Positions 9,942 to 21,400 of a DNA stretch of 64,000 nucleotides are shown here, in pieces. The translations under genes and the position numbers were made by a program. Each line of letters opens with the position of its first letter. Within the stretch, counting starts at the first letter, position 1. The stretch spans positions 29,950,997-30,014,996 of the forward strand of contig OZ038453.1 in NCBI GenBank assembly GCA_964036195.1. The letters are read 5' to 3'. Origin of the DNA: Sphaerolaimus hirsutus. Lineage: Eukaryota; Nematoda; Chromadorea; Monhysterida; Sphaerolaimidae. The notes under the pieces were generated by a model. It was not told where the DNA came from. It was given only the letters and a program-made list of their open reading frames with translations, and searched no databases.

Positions 9942-10275
9942 TGCTGCGATTACAGCTCGACAAAAAATTGACACATACAATTGGAATTGGATTTATTTTT
10001 ATGAATTTTGGCACAATTTTTTTTAAATTTTACACCGTAAGTCACGTAAAATTACAGCATAAAATTTAAAAAAATTGTGCCAAAATTTATAACTTCTACT
10101 ATGTATTACAATTAAGATAAACTGATGAGCTTTGGACACAAGAAACTTGTGCATATGCACTTTCTTTCACTGAAATTACAATGCCATATCTTTATCAATT
10201 CCACTGTATTTAATTTTACACCCAAAAATCAATTTTACACTTGGTCGAATGTTACGTGGAGCTGTAATGGTAGCA
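9942..10275. mobile_element. PIF/Harbinger-like hairpin, TGCTGCGATTACAG family
   Basis: TGCTGCGATTACAGCTCG / GAGCTGTAATGGTAGCA flanked by TAA duplications. The body is palindromic (AATTTTGGCACAATTTTTTT in both arms). Confidence 0.85.
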
Positions 10276-10573
10276 TAATGAATGTAAGCTCTCAGCCCCC
10301 AGGTGGCACAGAGTTGTCAGTGAGCTGCACGTGCCAGTGCTTCCGTTGCCACTGAGGCAGATCGAGTGTGGGCACATGCCCAAATTCAGTTCACACCATC
10401 ATTGGATATGCTGTCTGCAGCTGCGGTGACCCCTCCTTTGTTCCAGGCACCATATTCTCTTCTCGCATTGGTTATTGGCATCACAAGACTACAGAATGTG
10501 CAAACCACAACACATGTGGATGGCTGCATTTTCAGTCGCTTCACTGCAAACCCGTCGATTTCTCCACTTATAC

Positions 10574-10660
10574 TCGGATGACATTACGCCGTACATTTTT
10601 CTGGAGGAAACACTCCATCGTGACGTGATCACTCTCGTCACCATCATCAACTCTCGCCAT
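10574..10660 (-). CDS. possible short exon, unknown
   Basis: On the minus strand ATG opens MARVDDGDESDHVTMECFLQ, KNVRRNVIR and reaches a good donor (GTATAAGT). The surrounding 10280-10740 is not visibly repeated elsewhere in the window, unlike nearly everything around it. A plus-strand frame (GTCPNSVHTIIGYAVCSCG...) is also open here, so strand and coding status are unsure. Its phase 0 end does not fit the exon at 9376-9477. Confidence 0.25.
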
Positions 10661-11084
10661 CACATCGGCTTGATGGTCATCGCTTGGCCATCAGCACGCC
10701 TTCCATAAGTTCTCGGCTGGCCGTCTGCCAGCTGAAGACATAACTCCTATCTGTTTGTAGAGTATCGTGTCTGCCGAGTATACTTGTTGTTTTTTACATT
10801 GAAACAAAAAAGCTAATACCTCTAAGCATGATCCACAGCACTTATTTCAACTTATATATTGGCATGTTGCGAATGAGCAATCTTGTATGCAAATTGAAAC
10901 AATATGTAACATTCAAACATTCTCACTGCGGTTTCCCTACACTTAAATGTTTGAATAAATTTGCACTGGTGAATAGCTTCTTTCCCAAAATGAATGCATT
11001 TTATGAATTGGCATGCCATAGTGCCTTTGACATTTTCCATGAAATGTTTCCAAAATGCCTCGGGAATGCAGCACAGTTAACCAG

Positions 11085-11170
11085 TGGCCTGCCAAGGTGC
11101 AGTCCCAAGCCCTGTAAAGTGTAAAGTAAAGTGTCAAATGTAAAGTCTAATGCAAAGTAAAGTGTCAATC
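11085..11170. repeat. CCCTGTAAAG-type TIR end
   Basis: GGTGCAGTCCCAAGCCCTGTAAAGTG followed by GTAAAGTGTCAAATG words. Only one end is present. On the minus strand it supplies CTTTACAG directly before an open frame (ETFHGKCQRHYGMPIHKMHS at about 10945-11085), so it may abut another exon. Confidence 0.55.
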
Positions 11171-11407
11171 AAAACCAGGGTTAGTTTTAGGGAACTCTGG
11201 GCAGCAGCAGCCAGCACCAGGGGCCCAGCAAAGGGCGCACAGTGATCGCCAGACCCACTCGACCAGCAGGCTGTGTTGACTGTGCACAAATTTCACCTAA
11301 TTCGATTATGTTTCAGAAAATTAGGTTTCTTTATTGTTCTGAAGGTTTATGGAGGATATTTAGATTAAAATTTCACATATGGTGAAATTATGTTTATATA
11401 ATGGATA

Positions 11408-11833
11408 ATACCGTATTACCTCGAAATACCCCCATGGGGGTTTATTTTTTTGCCAGCAAAATTTGAGGGGGGGGGGTTAATTAGAGGGGGGGGGGGTTAT
11501 TCGAGGGGGGGTTTATTATTTCGCCAGAAAATTTCGTGGAATTCATAGTAAAGAATACGCTATTTCTTACACAAAAACGGTAATAAATGTGAGAATATAG
11601 GTTATATTGGGGCTATAGATGTACATCTGTACACAAATGAGCGTATAAGAGTAGCTGCAATGGAAATAAGTAGTAATAAATACATCATGTTCATTGCATA
11701 CATGAAGTGCATCATTCCGGAGGGGGGGTATTTCGAGGGTGGGGGTTTATTTCCGCAGCCCATTTTTAGGGCGGGTTAATTCGAGGGGGGGGGGGTTAAT
11801 TCAAGGGGGGATTATTCGAGGTAATACGGTATA
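11408..11833. mobile_element. TACCGTA-type element
   Basis: TACCGTATTACCTCGAAATA / TTATTCGAGGTAATACGGTA, G-run arms. Confidence 0.85.
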
Positions 11834-11834
11834 C

Positions 11835-12020
11835 GATGGAAAAAAACACAGAAATTGAACACAGAAACTCATTGAGTTTCTGTGTTTTTGTTTTAGACAG
11901 AAACACGGAGACTCATAAATTTTGAAAAACTCAAAACTCAAATGAGTTTTTTTTGGAGAACACAGAAACACAGAAACACGGAAACACAGAAAAGTTTTTT
12001 GAGTTTTTGTGTTTTTTTCA
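11835..12020. repeat. CACAGAAACT-rich low-complexity element
   Basis: Repeated CACAGAAA and GAGTTTTTG words, related to 16480-16735. Confidence 0.55.
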
Positions 12021-12203
12021 GCGAAGTGGTTGAATGCACATTAATTCAGTTAAACTAAACAAGATAAGATAAGCATCTATAGTATGTAATAATGTACATA
12101 ATGTATTCATATTTTATAATGGTACAAAAAAGAAATTAAAGATGGCATGCACATCTCATGATGGATTTGACAATCTAAGTTTCGACATTTGACAATCTAA
12201 GTA

Positions 12204-12950
12204 TACCTTATTACCTTGAATAAACCCCCCTTGAATTAACTCTCCTCAAAATGGACTGGTGAAATAATAAGCCCCGCCCCCTCCAAATACCCCCCTCGGG
12301 ATGATGTACATCATGTATCCAATGTACATGATGTATTTATTACTGCTAATTTGCATCGCAGCTACACATAGACTGTACTAGGTTGTGTAGCTGACTACAT
12401 GTTTATTTCAAATATATCCTGTTTGTATGCATTTATAACCTGTTTTGGCTACGTAAATGCCTACTATTTTCTATGATCCTTACAAAACTTTCTGATGAAA
12501 AAATAATGCCCATGGCAGGGACGTATCCAGGATTTTTGAGCGGGGGGGCTGCTTGTTTATGGAGGCTGGCGAGGGGGGGGGCTCAGCCATAGTGGCGGAA
12601 TGGCGCCATGGCGCTGGCGCCATAAGTAGGCGCCACGCCATGGTGCCATTGGCGTTGGCGTCAGCGCCATGGAACGCTGTATATGTATGTAAATATACAT
12701 ACAAAACAGCAAAAACACAACATCGAGTGTATTTACAACGATTTGCGGCCACATGGAGCAAATCGGATGATAATGTACCTCATGTCTGGTGAAGAATGCG
12801 CGCTTGCGCGCAAAATTTGTTACGCTGACGTTGGAAAAGTCGCATTTTCCGGTCACTTTCTGGTCTCGCCCCGGGAGGGGGGTGGGGCTGCAGCCCCCCC
12901 CCCTGAATATGGCCCTGGCCCATGGGGGTATTTCGAGGTAATATGGTAGT
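12204..12950. mobile_element. TACCGTA-type element with nested material
   Basis: TACCTTATTACCTTGAATAA / TATTTCGAGGTAATATGGTA. It contains a GGCGCC-word fragment and a CCCCGGGAGGGGGG stretch. Confidence 0.6.
12590..12675. mobile_element. GGCGCC-word fragment inside a TACCGTA-type element
   Basis: ATGGCGCCATGGCGCTGGCGCC words without clear ends, followed by a unique stretch; nested in 12204-12950. Confidence 0.55.
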
Positions 12951-13059
12951 TGTAGTTCAAATCAATTCCATAGTCTTCCATACAGTGCACATCCATTGAA
13001 GAATTTTGGAGTACTGCGTAAATTGTTGTTTCTGAGCATTTTGTCGCTGGTGTTGTGAT

Positions 13060-16000
13060 CAATCAATCAATCAAATAAAGTTTACTCAGCTCGGACCACT
13101 AGGGTCTAATGCAAGTAAATAAAACAACACACATTGAACATCCATCAATTACTCCTAAATTGCGGCCTTAACAGGTGAGTTTTGAACGACGCACAAACAT
13201 ATTTATACCTATATCAAGGCGGTGTTTAAGTTGACTTGAAAACGGTGGAGAAGAAAGAAGATAACTGTTGAAGTCTAGAATCATTCTAAGTAAAAGAAAG
13301 GAACGTGGCAAACAACATTGCCAGTAGCACCGGAATAAACACTCTAGAACCCCACGACCCGGGTTTGAACTGCTCCAAAAAGCGATGAGCACATAACGGT
13401 TGCATGTTAAAAGAAAAAAGAGAGATACATTCACAGAGATGAATCATACACTAAAATTGAACATTGTCAGTGTATTCCTGGACATTTGTTGATTCCGTTT
13501 CCAAAAATCTTCCTGCCTTTTCCAAAATTTTGGCTCATTGAAATGTCCATAGAAAAGAAGTGTCCATTGTGTTGCAAAACATGTATCCTCCAAATTGTAT
13601 CTACAACATATTGCTACATCTTTGTACATTTTCCATGGTGGCTGAGACCTGCTGGTTTTTCCTCATTAGTGTGGTGTCCTGCTCGCAAACAATAAACCGT
13701 CGCAGCATTCTGCCTCCCCAGTGAGGACACCAGACAGTATCTCCAAATATTCCGATGCTTGGATACACATTTTGTGGCACACTGCGGCATCAAACACTCT
13801 ACTAGGGATCTGTCTCTCAATATTATGGGGATTTTGTCGTGAATTCACAGCCACCGCTGCCTCGGGTGTGTAGAGCACCTCTCCACACCATCGGCTGCAG
13901 CAGTCTTCACTAAGCGACCTCACCCAAACTTTGCGCCAGAGTGTCACCATTGGATGTTGGCACTGTCCCAAATAATGGGACAGCGTCATCCAAAATGACC
14001 ACCCTAGCACTTCGCATAATGGACAGTTAATCCATTGCTTAGTTTTGTTGTGCCTATAGCATATTTATTGTATTTTCGGAAGCCACCCATGTCTCCCTGA
14101 GAACCAAACGTGTTCATTTGTTTGCAGTGTTTCTGATATTAGTGGTGTTATCTCATCTAAAACTTGATTTTCTTTTTGCACACTTCGTTGTCCTGTTGTC
14201 CTAGATTTCAGCCCAACTTCCCACCCGTAATGTTTGCATGCAGTTAGTATTTCTTTTTTGTGACAGATTTGTGTGTTTTCTAAACCTACTTCTCTCTTTG
14301 CCCCCATTGCACGGCCCCGTGGTGAGTTTTTACTCATTGTTCCCGCGTTCCCCCTTTGACTTTGGACACTCCATATTCTTGCTGCTAGTTTAGTTGTCTC
14401 CAAAGCTTTGTTTGATTCCAGGTAATCATTATATCTGATCACGTTGTACTTGTACCAGCACTCCATCGTTCTGATGTCCCAATCCATCCCTAACAATTTA
14501 TTTGAGATATTTCTCCCCACCCCGCCCAGTTGTTGGTACAGCCCTAGTTGTAAGGCTGTCATTTGTTTCAGTGACGTTTTTGATATTCCCATTATCTCAC
14601 TGCCTTACATAACAGTACTTGCCACATATGCCCCCCAGAGCATGTTCAATGCCCAAATTTGCCGTCTGCTGTGTTTTCCAACTTCCTTAGCCAGGAACCA
14701 CCCTTTTGTGAGCTTGTCCATGTAGCCGTTTTTTTGTGCCTGAAACGGATCTCGACTGCTACTCAACTTTATCCCCAAATATTTTGTTTTGTCACATTCT
14801 TTGATTATTTGTCAGTTCCCATCTTGGCCTATCCCCAATTCCCAGCTCCTATATGGATCTGCTTTTTGTCTGAAGTGCATCACCATGCTTTTCTGTTTGC
14901 TTATCCCTACCCCCCACTCATAACTCCAATCCGTGAATGTGTCCATTACGCGTTGCAGATCCTGATCGGTGTTTGCCATAAGTACGACATCATCTACAAA
15001 GAAGCCTGCTGGTATTTTCCTCTCCCCTAATTTTGCTCCTATCCCTAGTCATTCCAGTTTGGTCCGTAAGTCTGCCATGTACAAGACATATAGCGTCGGG
15101 CTTGGGCAGCACCCCTGGCGTACCCCCAGTGGATAGTCTAAGTTTTCTGTGCTAACATCATTGTACTGCAAATAGCATTGCTGACCAGTGTACATGCCTT
15201 TTATAGCCGTACATAGCTTCTCGCAGTACACATAGTCCCTCAGTTTGACCCACAAGCGATCTCTGTTCACCCTATCAAAGGCTTTCACTGCATCCACAAA
15301 ACAGGCTGAAAGTTTGTTTGTCTCTGCTAGGCATCCCTGTATAATCACGTGGTTGTCCGTTGTTCTTCTATTCTCTCTAAATCCAGCCTGCATAAATATC
15401 ACCAAAGGCGTTGCTTACTTCGAATGCGTTCATCAGCCGCTTGTTCAGGATTGAGCAATATAGCTTGAGTATATTGCATTGAATTCCCACCGTTTGATAG
15501 TTGTTCACATCCGACTTTGATCCTTTTTTGTGCAGCAGGACAAGTTTGCATGTTTTCGCTTTGTTTGGGATAGGCTCCTGACCATTGAACCACCGGTTCA
15601 TTTGATTTGTCAGGGCTGCCAGTAGATGTATCCCTGGCATTCTGATCATCTCATGAGATATCCCTGTTGTGCCTGCCGACTTCCCCAGCTTCAACTTTCT
15701 GCACGCCTCCAATGTCTCGGCCTGCGATATTTCCATGTCCATCTGTTCCAACAGATCTCTATCTATCACGCCTTTCATCCCGTCATCTGTGTCAAAGTGG
15801 GGTTTTTCCATATTTGGAGATTGTATTCGGTGCCAGATTGCCACTAACACTTGTCTCAATTCCTCGTCGTCCTTGCACACCCTTGACCCATTCTTGAGCA
15901 TCGGATATTTTACATCCGAATTGTGTAGCTTTGCTGCCAGCTTATACAGATTTGTGTTTTCAATTCCGTTTTTTAGCTCGTTCTCTAATACCCTGTCCTT

Positions 16001-16440
16001 TAATTCTTCTTTTGCAGATCTTTCGATCTGCCTGATATTCTGCAATCCAGCTTTCCGTGAGCTTCTATACTCCGTCAGCCCTATTCTCCCCTCGTGCAGC
16101 GCTCTGCGTTTTCTGGCTAAAATCCGTTTTGTTTCTCTTATCTGTTTGGTGTGCTTCGACTCTTTCTTTTTTCCTTGCCTCACTCCGAACCACTGCTCTG
16201 CCCATTGCTGTAAAAAATCAAGCAGGGCAGAGTAGCTCTGCAGAGCTCTTTTTAATTCCAGGATCTTTTCAATTTCAGATAGAAATTTTGTCGATTTATC
16301 TTTTCCTCTGACAGACCACCTTGGTGATTGCCTTTGATTCTCCCTTAACTCCCCACCATTTGATTCTATCCTGATGTCAATGTCAGTGCACTATGATCCG
16401 ATATCAGTGGGCTTGTGATGTTGATGTCCTCATTGTGGAC
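13060..16440 (-). mobile_element. degenerate non-LTR retrotransposon (LINE), 5'-truncated
   Basis: Read on the minus strand: the end of an endonuclease domain (PLISDHSALTL near 16.39 kb), a Lys/Arg-rich linker, then reverse transcriptase with LGKSAGTTGISHEMIR, LLHKKGSKSDVNNYQ, QAGFRENRRTTDN, FVDAVKAFDRVNRDRLW, GVRQGCCPSPTLY and the catalytic FVDD box at 14989-15000. A C-terminal region with conserved Cys and Trp follows to about 13.67 kb, then a 3' UTR ending in TTTGATTGATTGATTGAT. Frameshifts (for example near 15390) and an in-frame TGA (15.05 kb) show it is dead. Most of the endonuclease is missing at the 5' end. Confidence 0.9.
14989..15000 (-). other. RT catalytic FVDD box of the LINE
   Basis: The minus-strand codons TTT GTA GAT GAT lie in the context PAGFFVDDVVLMANTDQDL, retaining both catalytic aspartates although the surrounding reading frame is broken. 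Confidence 0.85.
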
Positions 16441-18133
16441 ATTTTAAAGCATTTTTTTGACACTTGAATCAATACACAAATGTTATGTGGGGTTAAAACA
16501 TGTGCAAAACCAATATTTTATAAGAAAACCACTGTTTCCAGATCGAAATGCTGTAAATCAAATTTTTTGAGGGGAATACTCGAATTTTTTGGAAAAAACT
16601 CAAAAAACTCGAGTTTTTACAAAAAACACAGAAATAAAAACAGAGTTACTCAAGTTTTTTTCAAGAAAAAAACTCAAAACACAGGTATTCATTTTTGAAA
16701 AAATTAAAACACAGAAAGTGTTTTTTTTTGAGAACTTACCCATTGTTGAATACGGTACATTCATTCAACGCGGAATTTTCTCCTAATTCAGAACATGCAT
16801 TTTTCTGTAAATACGTAAATATGAATGTTATGTAGATATGAACTTTTCTATGTAAGTGACAAAACTCGCTCACATACCTTTAAATAATATGAACAAAATT
16901 ATCATATTTATTTCCCAATTTAAATACATATTTTTAAACACATTTAAATCTTGTCAAGTTCTACATACACAGTTCAATGTCTATGTATAAATACCTAAAT
17001 ACCCATACCTAACTACTTGTATCCAGAATAAGTGCCCAGAGAGCTAGGCATTTATTTACTTCTTTTATGCAGCAAAAGGACACAACTGTCTGTACTTGGT
17101 AGCTTCAATGTGGATCAGCACAGCCTGACAAATTGTTTCAATCAGGCAAAGGTGCTGAAATGTCCATGTTTGCCCACTCTGATTACTTATGGACTTTCTG
17201 TGAGTTCAAATTGAATTTATCATGTATTTACCTACAGTATTTATATGTATCTGAAAGCAACATATGTTGTCCAATTGCCCATATTACATTTGGAATATTA
17301 TTGTAGGCTGTTTTCTGATAGAATGTTTTGTGCTGCTCCTACTTCTGGGAGTTTGAGTCAGTCTACATTTAGGAGTTTGGTGTAGGACTCAACTTGACCA
17401 TTTTGTGACTATGATTATCTCATCTGACCTACAATAAAGCAACTTAAACAACCTTGAAAACACACTTTTACATGCAAACTCACTGGACTGCTGGGGCTTC
17501 TAAAATCTACCATCTACCATGTTGCACATGTAAATCAGTCACTCATTGGGCTTTCACTCACTATGCTACATTGAATGACATCATTTTGGTGACATAAACA
17601 ACATGGGCGAGATCACCCAACATGCATCTTCTGGAACCAATATATGGTTACACTAGACAGCCTGGTGGCATGCTGGACATTACAGTCAATGGCTAGAGAT
17701 GGGACAAATGGCTGAAAAGTTCAAGTAAAATAATGACTTCATGTTGTGATGTTGGAAATGTTTGAGTATTCACTTTGCAAAATCGTTTTCAATAAGCTCA
17801 ATTTGTTTTGATGTTTTGTTTTCTGTCAGCCCCCCCCACTGTAGGTGTAGGGTGAACTTAGGGGGTTTGTTGTACCTTCACCACATTGTGTAGTTGAATT
17901 GTGTTGGTTTTGGGTAATACCCAATGCGTATAACTTGTGAACAGGATTGGTTTTAGTAAGTTTTTTAAAGTTTATTTAAAACTAAAATTGTAGTAAAATT
18001 GTATTTTATTTTACTTTTATTCATGTTTCTTCTTTTTATTTTTGATTCTTCAATTTTCCATTTTATTTTCCATTTTATTTTTTTATTTTTCTTGGTAATT
18101 TGCCATTGTCAAATAATTGTAAAGGTGTATATT
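16441..18133. other. AT-rich interval, mostly single-copy within the window
   Basis: It contains a CACAGAAA/AAAACTC-rich repeat at 16480-16735. From about 16.9 to 18.1 kb I see no exon, TIR pair or recognisable repeat. Part is likely the region downstream of the protease gene. Confidence 0.4.
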
Positions 18134-18139
18134 TTTATT
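18134..18139 (-). promoter_or_regulatory. AATAAA polyadenylation signal of the protease gene
   Basis: The minus strand reads CCAATAAAAATATAC about 115 bases after the TGA at 18255-18257, a normal distance for a 3' UTR. AT-rich sequence follows. Confidence 0.55.
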
Positions 18140-18254
18140 GGTGTGTGTCAATGAAATAGATACAATCAGATAATGTTTCATTCCAAATCACATCAATTCA
18201 AATCTTAAATCTGCAGATGGCTCAGCAATCAATTTCTCCACAACTATCACAATG

Positions 18255-18438
18255 TCAGTGATTTTGATAACAAATGCCAGTATTTGCACAAATCCAGTGT
18301 GCGTGTTTAGCCACATTGATGTAGTACTGTCCATAGAACCTGACACCTGCCACATCGCCGTACACTTGGTGTTTGGCTTTCATCCCGATCACGTCCACGC
18401 AAGACGTGCCACCACTCATCACCCCTGCCACTGTATAC
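18255..18438 (-). CDS. S1 protease C-terminal exon
   Basis: The acceptor is GAGCACAG followed by GTATAC. After one base the 61 codons read YTVAGVMSGGTSCVDVIG..., GQYYINVAKHAHWICANT, and stop in TGA. G-V-x-S-x-G-x-x-C and the final N-V-x-x-H-x-x-W-I helix are the end of an S1 domain. The stretch between the Cys and the helix is longer than in trypsin. The tail adds two extra cysteines after WI. A polyadenylation signal (AATAAA) lies about 120 bases downstream. Confidence 0.85.
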
Positions 18439-21400
18439 CTGTGCTCATTTCGTACAGATTAATATATCATTTGTGTCTTATGTTGGCAATGTGCCAAGCC
18501 AATTGTGAGTAGCTTGTGGAACTTTCACGAGAAATGAAAATATGTTGCTGTGAAATGACGATGTAAAACTATTTTTACATCAACATGTGTTTTTTCAATG
18601 GTGTGATGCTTTGGTTAGCATTGGCATGCAGCCAAAATAAACTATGTCTGAGTTATACATGCAAATTTTTTAGTCAATTCATGCCTGAGAATTTGAGATG
18701 GTTCTTTGGAAAACCATTACAGAAATTTGTAAAACTGACCTTGTTCCCCTTTCTGCAAACTTTTGTTTTATTAATGGCGAACCACTGTCTGCCTTCGAAC
18801 AAATTGCATAATAATTAAGAAAAAAAGTTGACAGTTTGGTGGGTCGCATGGTGTGCTGCTAATCAATTGATTCATGTATACCGAGAATGTGGAAAATGGC
18901 TTCCTATGACTAAATAGAACCTATGGATGGTGATGGAAATGCGCCATGGCGCTTGGCGCTAGAACTCTCTGGCGCCATTGGCGCTTCGCGCCGGGATTTG
19001 AGAAAGCGCCGCTATTGGCGCCTGGCGCTGACATCTAAATTAGCGCCAAAAAAAGCGCTAACCGTGGTTATAAAATTCTTATAATTCTCTGAAAATCGAC
19101 AAACCAGTTGATCAATTTTGAGAAAAACAGAATAAATATTGATAAATATAAGGGTATAAGGGAACATTTATATTAATAAAATATTGATTTGGTAATATTT
19201 GGGGCAAATGTATATACCCTTTTTCCTCGAACCCCCCCCCCCCCCCCCCAGAGGGATTATTTTGTCAGAGTGCAAATTTTGAGGGGGGTATTTTGAGGGA
19301 GGGGTTTATTACTTCGCCAGGAATTTTCGTATAGGATCGTGTAAACAATAGGCATTTACATACCCATAACTGGTAATAAACATGACTAGGAAAATGGGAT
19401 ATAATAGGACCTATCAATGTACGGTTGTTTGGCTGAAAAAAAGGTATATCCCTTCGGATTTTAACAATAAATGAAACATTGTAGTGGCTGATTGAACTTT
19501 AATGGCAAAAGTCAAATCAACTACTATGACATCTGCGGTATGTCACAGTAACGAATTCATTATTCTACAAACGAATTGCAGAATTTTTTTGGTGCTGGCG
19601 CTATTGGCGCTTGGCGCCATTACCCTCTGGTGCCATTGGCGCTTGGCGCTGAGGTTCAGAAAAGCGTCATGGCGCTTTTGGCGCTTGGCACTATTTTGCT
19701 CTGGTGCCATTGGCGCTTAGCGCTGGGGGTCAGAAAAGCGCCATGGCGCTTTTGGCGCGTGGCGCCAAAAGTATGGCGCTTTTTCCATCACTACCTATGG
19801 CTATACGATTCAGCTACCATTGGTAGATGGTTTAGTGCATGTGCCTGGTCAATGCCAGGTAAAGATGACAACTCAATTTACTCTACTCAAATGGTTATTG
19901 AGGCGTCTAATTCTAAAGGTCGACAAGTCCACAAAATGTGATTCGGAGTAAATCGAATTTTAAGTTTCATTTCCAATTCCAGGTCCATGGTGCGTGTCCA
20001 ATGGGGCTCTCCCATGCTCAACATTAAGTTCCAAATATTAACAATAAAGTGTCAAATTTTCAGCCCCTCCTCTCAACGTATAATGGAAAAAATTGGGTGT
20101 CTATAAAATTCTACTCAGACAGAACAAAACTGGATTGGGGAGGGAAATGGACTTGTCGACTTCTGTCACTCGAGAACATTTTTGTTCCCACCCGCGTCCA
20201 GCCTGCCTTATGGGAGATTTATGGACGGACTTATCACATTTCTTGCGTTTTTTTCCCATAAAAAAGGCTGCGGAAGGTGGACTTGTTGACTTTTAGCCCA
20301 AAACTAAGTGGACTTGTTGACTTCTTGCCCAATTTTTTTGCATTTTTCCCCAAAAATGTCAAATTTTGCACTTTGCCATATGGGCATGTGAGGTCAAAAA
20401 ATTTATGGAAAATTATGAATAATGTGCGGGAATGGCACAGATGACGTTTCCGGGCCTAACTCAAAATTTTCATATTTTGGAATTTTAGAATTGGATGCCT
20501 CAATTTAACTCTGAGATACTCCAGAATCCAGATCACCAATTTGCACATGCAAATCAATTTGCACCACCACCTTGCACACTGATTTTCTCAGGGAGTACCA
20601 AAACACTGACAGTTTGCTGACAATACGCTGACAACCACCCTTGGCGCAATATATACAATTACACATACTGCTAAATGCACCAGCAAACTTGCCAGCAGGC
20701 TGTCAGCAAACTATTTTTTGTTGTCAGTGCGTTGGCACCCTTTATGGTTGGCAAGCAAGCGGTCAGTGCTCCTGTATTCAATATGTTCGATTGCACCAAA
20801 CACAAAACCTACCGCACAACCTACAGTGCCCTTTTTCTCCTGTGTGCAGATCAGGGGGCAGTCCCAAGTCCTTTAAAGTGTAATGTAAAGTGTCAGATGT
20901 AAAGTCAAATGCTAACACAGTGGATCCGTGAATTGTGTGGAAGCAGCGCGCATCCACACGCTTCCACTAACATCACAAAAATTTCGTATTAGTGTCTTCC
21001 ACATGCTTCACCTAGCTTCACCACGCGCTTCACGCGCATCCAAAAATGTGGAAGACACGTCCCGACGCTTCACCACACATCCACACACTCATTTTTTGAT
21101 GTGTAAGTAAAGTGTAAATAAATAAAAAAAGATTTTATTATTGAACTTTGCATGACAATTGACAGTTTACTGTGCATTTGACTTTACATTTGACATTTTA
21201 CTTTACACTTTACAGGGCTTGGCAGTGCCACCAGATCATCAGGGTACGGAAGGGGATTGCCCTTGTGTACTTGTGATCGACTCATTCTCACATTCCACAT
21301 TTGCGCACATTTAGCTTGATCTTTTGTGAACATTGTGCCCTGGTTCAAAACATTTGATTTCGTTGATCTCTGCCCTGTTTGCGGGTCCACTATGAGGGCT

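Noticed and set aside
14444..16311. Plus-strand frames across 14.4-16.3 kb
   Set aside because: Antisense shadows of the LINE reverse transcriptase on the minus strand.
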